From NCBI GenBank assembly GCA_937934635.1, contig CALGZD010000366.1, positions 1-14,936 of the forward strand: DNA of 14,936 nucleotides. The letters run 5' to 3'. How positions within the stretch are numbered: the first letter of the stretch is position 1; each line of letters opens with the position of its first letter. The notes below the pieces were generated by a model. That model searched no databases and was not told the DNA's origin. It saw only the letters and a program-made list of their open reading frames with translations. This DNA comes from an uncultured Deinococcales bacterium (GTDB taxonomy: Bacteria > Deinococcota > Deinococci > Deinococcales > Trueperaceae). A program made the position numbers and the translations under genes. This document shows positions 1 to 7,507 of this stretch, one piece after another.

Positions 1-108
1 TGTAGGGTTTTGTACGATCTGATGTTACAAAAGATCGCTCTGATAAATCAGTTTATAGCATTAGCTTTTACAAGCTAATGACATGTTTTGCTTTAGGGTT
101 TAGATAAA
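1..108. other. Window-edge segment with no supported gene
   Basis: No recognisable gene. Plus-strand frame 1 stays open from the window edge to a TAA at 76-78 (25 codons). The translation matches nothing I know, and an open stretch this short is expected by chance, so it is not called. A 9 bp hairpin at 59-80 overlaps that stop. Confidence 0.4.
59..80. terminator. Possible hairpin terminator near the window edge
   Basis: A perfect 9 bp inverted repeat (CATTAGCTT / AAGCTAATG) with a 4-base loop. The T-tract is weak on both strands (GTTTTG a few bases downstream on the plus strand). It could end a plus-strand gene entering from outside the window, but that gene is not visible. It may be only a hairpin. 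Confidence 0.25.
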
Positions 109-109
109 T

Positions 110-342
110 AGCTCTTCCACGATTAACTGACTTATACCGAGAAAATATCATTAATAAAGTAAGCAGCTTGAAGCGTCATTTGCTCAACCATATTCCGCAA
201 CACGCTTAGCTTCCTCGATTTTTTGATATTCTGAATTAATGAACGAATTAAGCGGAATTGGTATTAGGTCAGTTAATCGGCGAGCTTCGTAACGAGTAGG
301 AACGAACTCATTTAGCATGGGTCAATATTACGTAGAAATGCT
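110..342 (+). mobile_element. Family A inverted-repeat element, copy A1, interrupted by element B1
   Basis: This is a diverged copy of the element at 14667-14766, in opposite orientation. The ends are imperfect inverted repeats: AGCTCTTCCACG at 110-121, and the complement of CGTAGAAATGCT at 331-342. The core is the split palindrome CGATTAACTGA (120-130) and TCAGTTAATCG (269-279). Without the inserted B1 element and one copy of its target duplication, about 101 bp remain, close to the 100 bp of the sister copy. It has no coding capacity, so it would be a non-autonomous MITE-like element. No convincing target duplication survives at its outer ends (TAAAT against AAAAG), which suggests an old insertion. 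The element ends 7 bp from the gyrA terminator stem. Confidence 0.75.
135..263 (+). mobile_element. Family B element, copy B1, nested inside A1
   Basis: 129 bp, beginning TACC and ending GGTA, flanked on both sides by TTA (132-134 and 264-266). The uninterrupted A copy reads gattaactga-t-TTA-ggtcagtt, while here the sequence is gattaactga-c-TTA-[insert]-TTA-ggtcagtt. Both the boundaries and the 3 bp TTA duplication can therefore be read directly. The right end (AAGCGGAATTGGTA) is shared with the copy at 7371-7502. The left ends share TACCG and, after a small gap, GAAAATA. There is no open reading frame. I could not assign it to a known insertion-sequence family. Confidence 0.7.
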
Positions 343-349
343 AAAAGAA

Positions 350-373
350 AAAGAGAGGCTCACGCCTCTCTTT
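350..373 (-). terminator. gyrA intrinsic terminator
   Basis: A perfect 10 bp stem (AAAGAGAGGC / GCCTCTCTTT) with a TCAC loop. On the minus strand it is followed by TTCTTTTAG. It lies 33 bp past the gyrA stop codon and is the expected end of that transcript. Confidence 0.85.
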
Positions 374-405
374 GAAAATTACAAACTTATCTTAATGTTT
401 ACAAC

Positions 406-2934
406 TTATTTAGTATCTTGCTTTTGTAAGTGCTCGGTGTGCTTTTGATCTTCTTTCTTAGCATCTTTTTTGGCTTGAGATACTGCTTCTTTGCTGATTT
501 CATCAACATCATCTTCAGCCATCATGACAAAAGCAGCCACACCTCTATCGTCATTGTCTAAACGCATGATAGTCACACCTTGTGAAGCACGACCATAGGT
601 ACTCACTTCGCTTACACGAGTGCGTATCAACACGCCACCTTCAGATAAGACAAACAGCTCCTCGTCACCCTTAACCTTACTTACACTGATGACAGACCCA
701 GTTTTTTCAGTCACTTTCAAGTTGATGACGCCTTGACCACCACGTCCTTGTAAGGAGTATTGACCTAACTCAGTACGTTTGCCATAGCCCTGTTCTGAGA
801 CAGATAGTAGCTCAGCATCTTCTTTTTCATCTTTGTTGACAACAACTAAGCTGACAACTTCATCACCTTTTTTGAGCTTGATACCACGTACACCCTGAGT
901 AGCACGACCCATGTTACGAGCATCAGACTCATGGAAACGAATAGACTGACCATTTTTAGTAGCAATGACAATATCAGAATCGCCATCAGCCATCTTTACA
1001 GAAACAAGTTCATCATCATCATTTAAGTTAATGGCGATAAGACCAGATTGGTAAATATTTGAGTATTCACGAATTTCAGTCTTTTTAACTGTACCGTTGC
1101 GAGTTGCAAATACAAATGAACCATCTGCATCAAAATCATTCACAGAAAGAACCGTATACACTTGTTCGTCTTCTTCAAGCGGTAAGGTATTCTTTAAGTG
1201 ATTACCTCTAGCATTACGCTCAGCTTCTGGCAGATCATATATCTTTTCACGGTAAACACGACCTCGGTCTGTAAAGAACAACAAGAAGTCATGGGTATTA
1301 CCAATCATTAGGAGTGAGTTGACGTCATCTTCTTTTTGATTTTGTGCTTTTGCACCACGACCACCACGAGATTGTGCACGGTAACTCGTTAGCGGGGTAC
1401 GTTTGATATAGCCACCACGAGTGAGTGTGACAACCATTTGTTCTTCAGCAATTAAGTCCTCTTTGCTGATGTCATCGCTGAGGTCAATAATCTGAGTACG
1501 ACGCTCATCACTGAACTTCGTTCTAACTTCACTGAGTTCATCACGAATAACTTTCCAAAGGACAGCTTTGTCACCAAGAATTTCTTCGAGACGCTCAATA
1601 ATAGCCTTAACTTCGTTGTATTCTTCAATGATTTTGTCACGTTCTAGACCTGTTAAACGACCTAGACGCATATCAAGTACAGCTTGTGCTTGGATTTCAG
1701 ACATACCAAAGTTGTCCATCAAACCTTGGCGAGCCGTTGGTGAATCAGGACTATTCCTAATTAACTTAATAACTTCATCTAAGTGATCAAGTGCAATTAA
1801 GTAGCCTTCTAAGATATGAGCACGTTCTTTAGCACGACGTAGTTCATACTCAGTACGTCTGGTAATCACGTCTGCACGGTGATCTAAAAAGAGACTCATT
1901 GTTTCTTTTAAAGATAATACTCTTGGAGATTTATCAACAATCGCTAAGTTATTGACACTAAAGGTTGTACGAAGCGTTGTGTATTTATAAAGCTGATTTA
2001 GTACTAATTCTGGAATTGCACCACGCTTAAGTTCAAAGACAATGCGCATACCTTGTCTATCAGACTCATCTCGAAGGTCATAGATATCTTCGATTTTCTT
2101 ATCTTTAACTAGGGAAGCAGCATTTTGAATCAAAGATGTCTTATTGATTTGGTAAGGAATTTCAGTAACAACAATCGCTTTACGGTTGTTGCGTTCTTCA
2201 AAGCGAACCTTTGCTTGTAGCCTGATGCTACCTCGACCTGTTTCAAAAGCTTTACGAATACCCTCACGTCCCATGAAGCCCCCTGTTGGGAAGTCTGGAC
2301 CTTTGATATATTTCATCAAGCCATTGAGGTCAATATCAGGATCATCAATCATGGCGACTAAGCCATCGATAATTTCACCAATATTGTGAGGTGCAATATT
2401 CGTTGCCATACCTACTGCAATGCCAGAAGCACCATTAATAAGCATGTTTGGTAAGGCTGAAGGCAATACTTCTGGTTGCTCAGTCGTATCGTCATAGTTT
2501 GGTACGAAGTTTACAGTCTCTTTGTCGATATCACTTAAAAGTGCTTCTGCTGCTGCAGTTAAACGAGCCTCTGTATAGCGGTAAGCCGCTGCTGGATCAC
2601 CATCAATGGAACCAAAGTTACCCTGACCATCAATAAGTGTATAGCGAACGTTCCACTCTTGTGCCATACGCACCATGGCGTCATAGATAGCTGTGTCACC
2701 GTGTGGGTGGAATTTTTTAATAACTTCACCAACCACACCAGCACTTTTTGTGTGCTTGCGGTTACTTGCAAGACCAAGTTGGTGCATAGCGTAGAGAATC
2801 CTACGTTGTACGGGTTTAAGGCCGTCACGTACATCTGGCAATGCACGTTCGACAATAACCGACATAGCGTAGGTTAAGAAACTGGTTTTGATTTCATCGG
2901 AAATATTTACCGATACAATGTTTCCTTCGTTCAA
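406..2934 (-). CDS. gyrA: DNA gyrase subunit A
   Basis: Breakage-reunion subunit of DNA gyrase, which introduces negative supercoils in an A2B2 complex with GyrB in the cytoplasm. 842 residues, within the normal GyrA range. The N-terminal domain carries [20 protein letters not shown] (residues 22-41). The quinolone-contact region is [10 protein letters not shown] (76-85), with Thr81 and Asp85 at the E. coli 83 and 87 positions, neither a classic resistance change. The active-site tyrosine is Tyr120 in RYTEAR. The GyrA box is QSRGGRG (520-526), in front of a six-bladed type C-terminal domain, and the gene ends in a charged Lys/Asp/Glu tail. The box separates it from ParC. The start is TTG, chosen because it has a strong Shine-Dalgarno (GAAGGAGGT) 5-6 bases upstream and gives the normal N-terminus. 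It is a single gene with its own terminator and diverges from the GH114 gene. The box and surrounding CTD residues resemble Deinococcus GyrA. Confidence 0.97.
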   Translation of the reverse strand: MNEGNIVSVNISDEIKTSFLTYAMSVIVERALPDVRDGLKPVQRRILYAMHQLGLASNRKHTKSAGVVGEVIKKFHPHGDTAIYDAMVRMAQEWNVRYTLIDGQGNFGSIDGDPAAAYRYTEARLTAAAEALLSDIDKETVNFVPNYDDTTEQPEVLPSALPNMLINGASGIAVGMATNIAPHNIGEIIDGLVAMIDDPDIDLNGLMKYIKGPDFPTGGFMGREGIRKAFETGRGSIRLQAKVRFEERNNRKAIVVTEIPYQINKTSLIQNAASLVKDKKIEDIYDLRDESDRQGMRIVFELKRGAIPELVLNQLYKYTTLRTTFSVNNLAIVDKSPRVLSLKETMSLFLDHRADVITRRTEYELRRAKERAHILEGYLIALDHLDEVIKLIRNSPDSPTARQGLMDNFGMSEIQAQAVLDMRLGRLTGLERDKIIEEYNEVKAIIERLEEILGDKAVLWKVIRDELSEVRTKFSDERRTQIIDLSDDISKEDLIAEEQMVVTLTRGGYIKRTPLTSYRAQSRGGRGAKAQNQKEDDVNSLLMIGNTHDFLLFFTDRGRVYREKIYDLPEAERNARGNHLKNTLPLEEDEQVYTVLSVNDFDADGSFVFATRNGTVKKTEIREYSNIYQSGLIAINLNDDDELVSVKMADGDSDIVIATKNGQSIRFHESDARNMGRATQGVRGIKLKKGDEVVSLVVVNKDEKEDAELLSVSEQGYGKRTELGQYSLQGRGGQGVINLKVTEKTGSVISVSKVKGDEELFVLSEGGVLIRTRVSEVSTYGRASQGVTIMRLDNDDRGVAAFVMMAEDDVDEISKEAVSQAKKDAKKEDQKHTEHLQKQDTK

Positions 2935-2937
2935 CAG

Positions 2938-2968
2938 AGACCTCCTTCAGGTCTAACTTCAGGTCTAA
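2938..2968 (-). promoter_or_regulatory. gyrA ribosome binding site in a foldable tandem repeat
   Basis: On the gyrA strand the leader contains two perfect 12 bp units, TTAGACCTGAAG (2957-2968 and 2945-2956), followed directly by GAGGTCTCTG and the TTG start. AGACCTGAAGGAGGTCT (2938-2954) is an inverted repeat with a 6 bp stem and GAAGG loop. The Shine-Dalgarno (2940-2948) lies partly in the loop and partly in the 3' arm. The second AGACCT at 2961-2966 can pair with the same arm. The repeat and the pairing are seen directly; a regulatory role is inference. Confidence 0.5.
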
Positions 2969-3907
2969 TTTTCAGGTAGGCTTCTTTTTGAGAAACCAAA
3001 TGAGATACTTGAGTTACATAAATATTGAGCGTGAAACCATCTTACGATTCGAACTTATTGATGGTTTTGAACAAGGTTTCTTAAAAAAAACATGTTTTGA
3101 AGGAAAATTCCTATAAAAACAATAGATTAAGGCTTTATTTTTGTATGACACCCATGTTCAACACGCTATCTGATGCCCTATTAATATAGCTGAGTTTTAC
3201 TCAACTTTTTTAGATACTAATTGTAACATATTTCAGGTATTCTTACGAAGGTAATTTGGGAAGTGAAATCCCTTATATTTAAAAGCCTCTTGAGAATTTT
3301 GAGCACTTTGTGCAAGGTAATTCTTTAAATAAATTTAAGGTATATTTAGCGTATCTATGACTGATAACTCGAAAGCTTTAAACGAGCTAGTGTAGCCATG
3401 TTTTTTTTGTGATGTTATCGAGCCAAAAATTGGGTATGAAAGTAATGACTATTCAAACCTTTTGCGAATCTTTTTTCAGTTTTTCCTGATTCTTGGAAGG
3501 TATTAGTAAAGTTTCATGTGGGAGTATTAAGAGCAAACTCATTCATATCGGGCTTGTACCTTGCTAAAGTTCGGAGTGCTTTTTTTGTAATAAATCGCAA
3601 CAAGTTTGAGATTGTTTCAAATGGCATGTAAGTAAGAAGGTTTCCGATTTCGTGTGTATTATTTTAAGGCAAACTGATTAAATCAAGGATTATGCAAGTC
3701 GATACACAAAATCTGGTAAACCGTCTAGGTAAAAGGCATTTGCATTATGACTTCCAGCAACACTAAGGTCGCACGATTACCTGTAACAGGATTCACCTTA
3801 ATCAAGAGTGTAGGGATAATTGGAAACTTTTTTGTCTAATGGAATCTTTTTTGCAACTGCTATAAAATCTTAATTTTGCACGTGTGAAGGATATTTGGGG
3901 GAGGAGA
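2969..3907. other. Long intergenic region between divergent gyrA and GH114 genes
   Basis: About 0.94 kb with no open reading frame worth calling, no tRNA-like fold and no copy of element A or B. It must hold both divergent promoters. One visible structure is an 8 bp inverted repeat, AAACCATC (3034-3041) and GATGGTTT (3060-3067), which would lie in the gyrA leader. A TATAAA hexamer at 3861-3866 is a weak -10 candidate for the GH114 gene, without a good -35 at normal spacing. The region is AT-rich with many T-runs. I see no recognisable gene remnant. Confidence 0.5.
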
Positions 3908-3930
3908 CCAAGAATGAAACCAAGAATGAA
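3897..3930 (+). promoter_or_regulatory. GH114 gene ribosome binding site and duplicated start region
   Basis: The Shine-Dalgarno GGGGAGGAG (3897-3906) lies 7-9 bases before the ATG at 3914. The 12 bp ACCAAGAATGAA is perfectly duplicated in tandem (3907-3918 and 3919-3930). There are therefore two in-frame ATGs four codons apart, and the protein begins MKPR-MKLR. The first ATG has proper spacing from the Shine-Dalgarno; the second is about 21 bases away. Confidence 0.7.
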
Positions 3931-5944
3931 ACTTCGCTTACTACTGACATTTATGGTCAGTGCTTTTATTTTGGTAGGGTGTTCGACATCTACGAATGAA
4001 CAGATAGATAGTTTGAATGCACAGGTTTCGGATACACAGGTTTTAGGGGAGAATGCAAGCAACTATTGGCAGCCAGAGGTTGGCACTGCTTGGCATTATC
4101 AGATTGGGCGTCCTATCAGTACAACGGACAGCTTTTCAGATGATGTGAAGGTGTATAGCATCGATGTATTTGACAATGAGCCAGAAAATATTACCTTTTT
4201 AAAAAATAAAGGTATCAAAGTTATTTGTTACATCAATGTTGGTGCTTGGGAAATTTGGCGAGCTGATGCTGGAGAATTTCCAGAGAGCTTGAAGCTTGGT
4301 AATTATGACAATTGGGCAGGAGAGCGCTGGTTAGATATTCGCCCAGTAGAAAAGCTTGATAATCCTGCTGATGGTGAAAAGCTTCGTGAGATTATGCGAT
4401 CACGCTTTACTGAAGCTGCAAACCGTGGTTGTGATGCTATTGAGCCAGATAATTTAGATAGCTGGAATCCGTCAATCAATTTGAACAATGGTCAGCCTCG
4501 TGAATTTGAGATTAGTTATCAGGACCAGCTTGAATACAATATATTTCTTGCAGACCTTGCCCATGAACTTGGTTTATCAATTGGTTTTAAGAGTAATGTT
4601 GAACAAGCAGCAGACCTTGTTGATTACTATGACTGGGCGCTTAACGAGTCTTGTACGCAATATTTACACCCAACGATTGCTGGCGTGAGTGAGTGTCAGT
4701 TCTATCAAGATACCTTTATTCCACAAAATAAAGCTGTGTTTTGGGTTGAGTATGAAGAATTTGGTAACCAGACCTCTGATTTTTGTCCACTTTCAGGTGA
4801 ACTAACTGGTATGAGTTTTATGTTGGGTAGGCTCGAGCTGCGTGAAGATGCTACTCAAGTAGAGCGCTGCGAAGCGATATCTACCCCTACTCCAGTTCCT
4901 AACCCAGAACCAGACCCAACACCTGATCCAGAGCCAACACCAGAACCAACGCCAGACCCAACGCCAGACCCGAGTAATCTACTCGCAAACGCTAACTTTA
5001 CTAGTGGTTTGAGTGCTTGGTCACTTGGAGAATGCGCTGACAATGCTATTTTCGTTGATACGAATAACCAACTGAATTTGGGACTTGGTGATAGTTGTAT
5101 CGGACAGTCTCTTCAGGCAAGAGAAGGCTTGACTTATGACTTAAGCTGTGTTGCACGAAAAGGCAATAACACCTATGCGGAGATGTCACTCTTCTTTGAA
5201 GATGGGCAGGGCGAAGTGATATCAGTTGCTCACTTACCTATTATCAATAACAGTTTTGAAACTGTAAACTTAGAGGAGTTTTCACCTCTAGGCACTGAAT
5301 ACCTATACGTGAGCTTTTATGGTTACAATGCAGATTTACGAGTTGATAGTTGTGTTTTAAGTGCAAGTGAATCAGGTGAGCAACCAACACCTGCACCTGA
5401 ACCAACTCCTGAGCCAGAACCAACTCCTGAGCCAACGCCAGAACCAAGCCCTGAGCCAACGCCAGAACCAACCCCAAGCCCTGAGCCAACACCAGTGCCT
5501 ACAAAACCAACGCCTGATATGGATGCTGAAAACTTACTGTACAATGGTGATTTTGAGTTTGACTTAAAATCTTGGCGTAATGCAAGTTGTGGTACAGGTA
5601 TTGTCGAAACGCTTCCTGCTAGTGGTGTTGATGGTGCAGGTTTGCGTATAAAAGGTGATAGTGATTGTGCTGATCAAACTAGAGATGCAGCTATCGGGCA
5701 AGCTTACACGCTTACTTGTGACGCGAAAAATGTAGGTGAAGGCTATGCTGAAATTGGACTTTACTTTGAAAATTCTAATGGCGTGATGGTTCGAAGTGGT
5801 GCTACGCCTGTGGAAAGTACTAATTACCAAACTTATACAGTCAATGTAATTGCGCCAGAGGATACAATTACGATAATTACTGATTTATATGTTTATCAAT
5901 CAGAGATGTATGTTGATAATTGTTATTTGAATGCTGTGGAGTAA
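3914..5944 (+). CDS. GH114 endo-alpha-1,4-polygalactosaminidase-like lipoprotein
   Basis: Predicted surface lipoprotein glycoside hydrolase of 676 residues. The signal peptide has basic residues (MKPRMKLR), a hydrophobic core and a lipobox LVGC with Cys23. Residues about 50-318 form the GH114 (TM1410-like) barrel. Its family motifs are ICYINVGAWEIWR (104-116), GNYDNWAGERWLDIR (129-143), GCDAIEPDN (172-180), LSIGFKSN (221-228), DWALNESC (240-247) and KAVFWVEY (273-280). GH114 enzymes cleave alpha-1,4-linked galactosamine polymers, so a polysaccharide or biofilm target is likely but not shown. A Pro-rich linker (324-353) leads to a beta-sandwich module (355-484). A longer Thr/Pro/Glu linker (490-535) leads to a second, related module (540-674). 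Both modules begin with an NLL-x-N-x-x-F motif, as in CBM4/9-like domains. The start at 3914 is preferred to an in-frame GTG at 3884, because that GTG lies upstream of the Shine-Dalgarno. Confidence 0.85.
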   Translation: MKPRMKLRLLLTFMVSAFILVGCSTSTNEQIDSLNAQVSDTQVLGENASNYWQPEVGTAWHYQIGRPISTTDSFSDDVKVYSIDVFDNEPENITFLKNKGIKVICYINVGAWEIWRADAGEFPESLKLGNYDNWAGERWLDIRPVEKLDNPADGEKLREIMRSRFTEAANRGCDAIEPDNLDSWNPSINLNNGQPREFEISYQDQLEYNIFLADLAHELGLSIGFKSNVEQAADLVDYYDWALNESCTQYLHPTIAGVSECQFYQDTFIPQNKAVFWVEYEEFGNQTSDFCPLSGELTGMSFMLGRLELREDATQVERCEAISTPTPVPNPEPDPTPDPEPTPEPTPDPTPDPSNLLANANFTSGLSAWSLGECADNAIFVDTNNQLNLGLGDSCIGQSLQAREGLTYDLSCVARKGNNTYAEMSLFFEDGQGEVISVAHLPIINNSFETVNLEEFSPLGTEYLYVSFYGYNADLRVDSCVLSASESGEQPTPAPEPTPEPEPTPEPTPEPSPEPTPEPTPSPEPTPVPTKPTPDMDAENLLYNGDFEFDLKSWRNASCGTGIVETLPASGVDGAGLRIKGDSDCADQTRDAAIGQAYTLTCDAKNVGEGYAEIGLYFENSNGVMVRSGATPVESTNYQTYTVNVIAPEDTITIITDLYVYQSEMYVDNCYLNAVE

Positions 5945-5989
5945 GTAATTCTGAATAAAACTATAGTATTTTACGCATAGTAGTTTAGT

Positions 5990-6026
5990 AGCCTGATGTT
6001 GTTATTTTGACAACATCAGGCTTTTT
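5990..6026 (+). terminator. Strong intrinsic terminator after the GH114 gene
   Basis: A perfect 13 bp stem (AGCCTGATGTTGT / ACAACATCAGGCT) with a 7-base loop and a TTTTTG tract. It begins 45 bp past the GH114 stop and separates that gene from the oxidoreductase gene on the same strand. Confidence 0.92.
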
Positions 6027-6116
6027 GTTGTTGCTAGAGCAATATGCTAGGACAATAAATAATTGAGTATCGATAGTTTTGACCGTTTTGGCTATATGTT
6101 GTTTAAGATTTTAGGG

Positions 6117-6122
6117 TAGTAT
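6117..6122 (+). promoter_or_regulatory. Candidate -10 box placed for a leaderless mRNA
   Basis: TAGTAT sits exactly 7 bases before the ATG at 6130. That matches the TANNNT-N6/7-ATG layout known for leaderless genes in Deinococcus. The only Shine-Dalgarno-like sequence (AGGG at 6113-6116) is 13 bases from the ATG, rather far. No good -35 is seen. Confidence 0.4.
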
Positions 6123-6129
6123 TGGGCTT

Positions 6130-7233
6130 ATGTTAGAGGAAAATAAAATACTTAAGGTAGCGTTGGTGGGCTCGAGCTGGTGGAGTGACGCCATGTATAT
6201 GCCAGCACTTGATAAGCACCCAAATGCCGATGTGGTCGCAGTATGCGGACGCAATCCAGAACGAACAAAAACTTTTGCTGATACGTGGTCTATTCCAAAT
6301 AGCTATGTAGATTTTGACAAAATGTTAGCAGAACAAGAGCTTGATGCAGTTGTAATTGCTAGTGCAAATCAAACCCATTATCCTTACAGCTTAAAAGCAA
6401 TTGAACAGGGCTTGCATGTGCTTTGCGAAAAGCCATTAGGTGAAGACTTAGCTGAAGCAGAAGCTATGTATAAAGCTGCCCAAAATAAAGGTGTGAACAA
6501 TATGGTTCCTTTTACCTATGGGTTTATGCCTACTGCACGCTACTTGAAAGAGCTAATGGACGACGACTATATAGGGCAGCCTTACCACCTCAACATGCGT
6601 TACTACACTGGTTTTGCACGGGATGGTGAGTATGCGTGGCGTTTTGATCCAAAAGAATCAAGCTCTGGTGTTGTTGGCGATATTGGGTCTCACTGGCTTT
6701 ATTTGGCACGTTGGTATTTTGGTGAGATTGTTAGTGTGAGCTGTCACCTTAGTACTCATGTTAAGCGTAAAGCAAGACCAGACGGAACTGAGTACGAGGC
6801 GAATGATGACTCAGCAATGATGCTTCTAGAATTTGAAAATGGTGCTCAGGGCAATATACACGTAACCGCAGTTTGTTATGAAGATACCCCTTTTGGTCAA
6901 ACGCATCATATGGAATTTCATGGCTCTAAAGGTACGCTATACAGCTTTACAGATTGGGATACTGTGCAAGAGGTTAGTGGTGCGAGAGTAGGCGAAGGCG
7001 CAGTGAAAAAGCTCGATATTCCTGATCATATTTGGGGCAAAGCCAGACGAGATACAGTACACAATACTTACCGAGATGTTTTTCGAGTTGAAGATAATAT
7101 GACTAGAGGTTTTATAAGCTCGATTTTGGAAGGGACTATATCTAAACCTGATTTTTATGATGGTTTTAAGGCTCAGGAAGTTATCGAAGCTGCGATTTTG
7201 AGTCATAAAGAAAAGAGAAGAATATATCTTTAA
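6130..7233 (+). CDS. Gfo/Idh/MocA family oxidoreductase
   Basis: NAD(P)-dependent sugar or polyol dehydrogenase-type protein, 367 residues, presumably cytoplasmic (no signal peptide). The N-terminal Rossmann fold starts at VALVGSSWWSD (10-20). The second glycine of the usual GxGxxG is Ser15, a variation seen in some members. The family EKP motif is at 100-102 with the putative catalytic Lys101. The DIGSH segment (184-188) supplies the usual Asp/His pair of the C-terminal alpha/beta domain. The substrate cannot be told from sequence; a hexose, inositol or a sugar derivative are all possible. It follows the secreted GH114 gene on the same strand, but a strong terminator lies between, so joint sugar use is only a suggestion. 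The ATG at 6130 lacks a well-placed Shine-Dalgarno and may be translated from a leaderless mRNA. Confidence 0.88.
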   Translation: MLEENKILKVALVGSSWWSDAMYMPALDKHPNADVVAVCGRNPERTKTFADTWSIPNSYVDFDKMLAEQELDAVVIASANQTHYPYSLKAIEQGLHVLCEKPLGEDLAEAEAMYKAAQNKGVNNMVPFTYGFMPTARYLKELMDDDYIGQPYHLNMRYYTGFARDGEYAWRFDPKESSSGVVGDIGSHWLYLARWYFGEIVSVSCHLSTHVKRKARPDGTEYEANDDSAMMLLEFENGAQGNIHVTAVCYEDTPFGQTHHMEFHGSKGTLYSFTDWDTVQEVSGARVGEGAVKKLDIPDHIWGKARRDTVHNTYRDVFRVEDNMTRGFISSILEGTISKPDFYDGFKAQEVIEAAILSHKEKRRIYL

Positions 7234-7287
7234 AGGCTTTTGATATTTTTAGTTTGATTCTGATGTTATAAAGCTCTTTAAAAAGTT

Positions 7288-7323
7288 CAGCCTCGTCATG
7301 TAGCAAATGACGAGGCTGTTTTC
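7288..7323 (+). terminator. Terminator after the oxidoreductase gene, possibly bidirectional
   Basis: A perfect 12 bp stem (CAGCCTCGTCAT / ATGACGAGGCTG) with a 7-base loop. On the plus strand TTTTC follows. On the minus strand AACTTTTTAAAG follows, so it may also stop the convergent ABC exporter operon, which shows no other clear terminator after its stop at 7508. Confidence 0.85.
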
Positions 7324-7370
7324 ATTGTTGATAATTGAGCTTTACTGTGATGCTCAACTCTTTTGCTTTA

Positions 7371-7502
7371 TACCGTGTCCGAAAATACATGTAGGAAAGT
7401 ATTCACTTAAAAACTTCAGGTGCGTTAGTTTATTCCGCTAGCAACCGAGACACTATCCAAAAACATGTTCAGACTTTAATACGGATTCAAGCGGAATTGG
7501 TA
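7371..7502 (+). mobile_element. Family B element, copy B2
   Basis: 132 bp, TACC to GGTA, flanked by TTA on both sides (7368-7370 and 7503-7505), as for the nested copy at 135-263. It shares the right end AAGCGGAATTGGTA with B1, an internal TATTCCGC, and a left end TACCG followed by GAAAATA. The middle has diverged strongly. ATTCCGCT at 7432-7439 is the inverse of part of the right end. There is no coding capacity. The right flanking TTA stops 2 bp short of the ABC permease stop codon. Confidence 0.6.
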
Positions 7503-7507
7503 TTAAT

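Noticed and set aside
1..78. Open frame from the left edge to TAA at 76-78, possibly the end of a gene
   Set aside because: Only 25 codons, no recognisable similarity, and such a length is expected by chance in AT-rich DNA.
1356..1376. Unusual GyrA box (QSRGGRG in place of QRRGGKG)
   Set aside because: From memory Deinococcus GyrA also has a small residue at the second position (QGRGGRG), so this is probably lineage-typical and not a loss.
2679..2709. Quinolone-resistance change in GyrA (Thr at the E. coli Ser83 position)
   Set aside because: Thr is a natural wild-type residue here in many bacteria, and the Asp87 equivalent is intact.
3005..3021. A sequence (TTATGTAACTCAAGTAT on the gyrA strand) reminiscent of the Deinococcus radiation/desiccation response motif upstream of gyrA
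   Set aside because: Only about 11 of 17 positions fit my memory of the consensus, the second half-site is poor, and it is not a good palindrome.
3780..3790. CCTGTAACAGG palindrome as an operator for the GH114 gene
   Set aside because: 5 bp arms are common by chance in 15 kb, and no second copy or overlapping promoter was seen.
3884..3916. GTG at 3884 as the start of the GH114 gene
   Set aside because: It lies upstream of the Shine-Dalgarno at 3897-3906 and would put charged, non-signal residues before the signal peptide. The ATG at 3914 fits the ribosome site and lipobox distance.
4855..5567. Antisense and shifted open frames rich in Gly/Val/Ser or Gln/Leu across the linkers
   Set aside because: They are by-products of the repetitive Pro/Thr/Glu codons of the GH114 lipoprotein and have no ribosome sites or known similarity.
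6157..6190. Missing second glycine of the Rossmann motif in the Gfo/Idh/MocA protein (GSSWWS) as a sign of inactivation
   Set aside because: Similar variants occur in members of this family, and the EKP and DxxxH motifs are intact.
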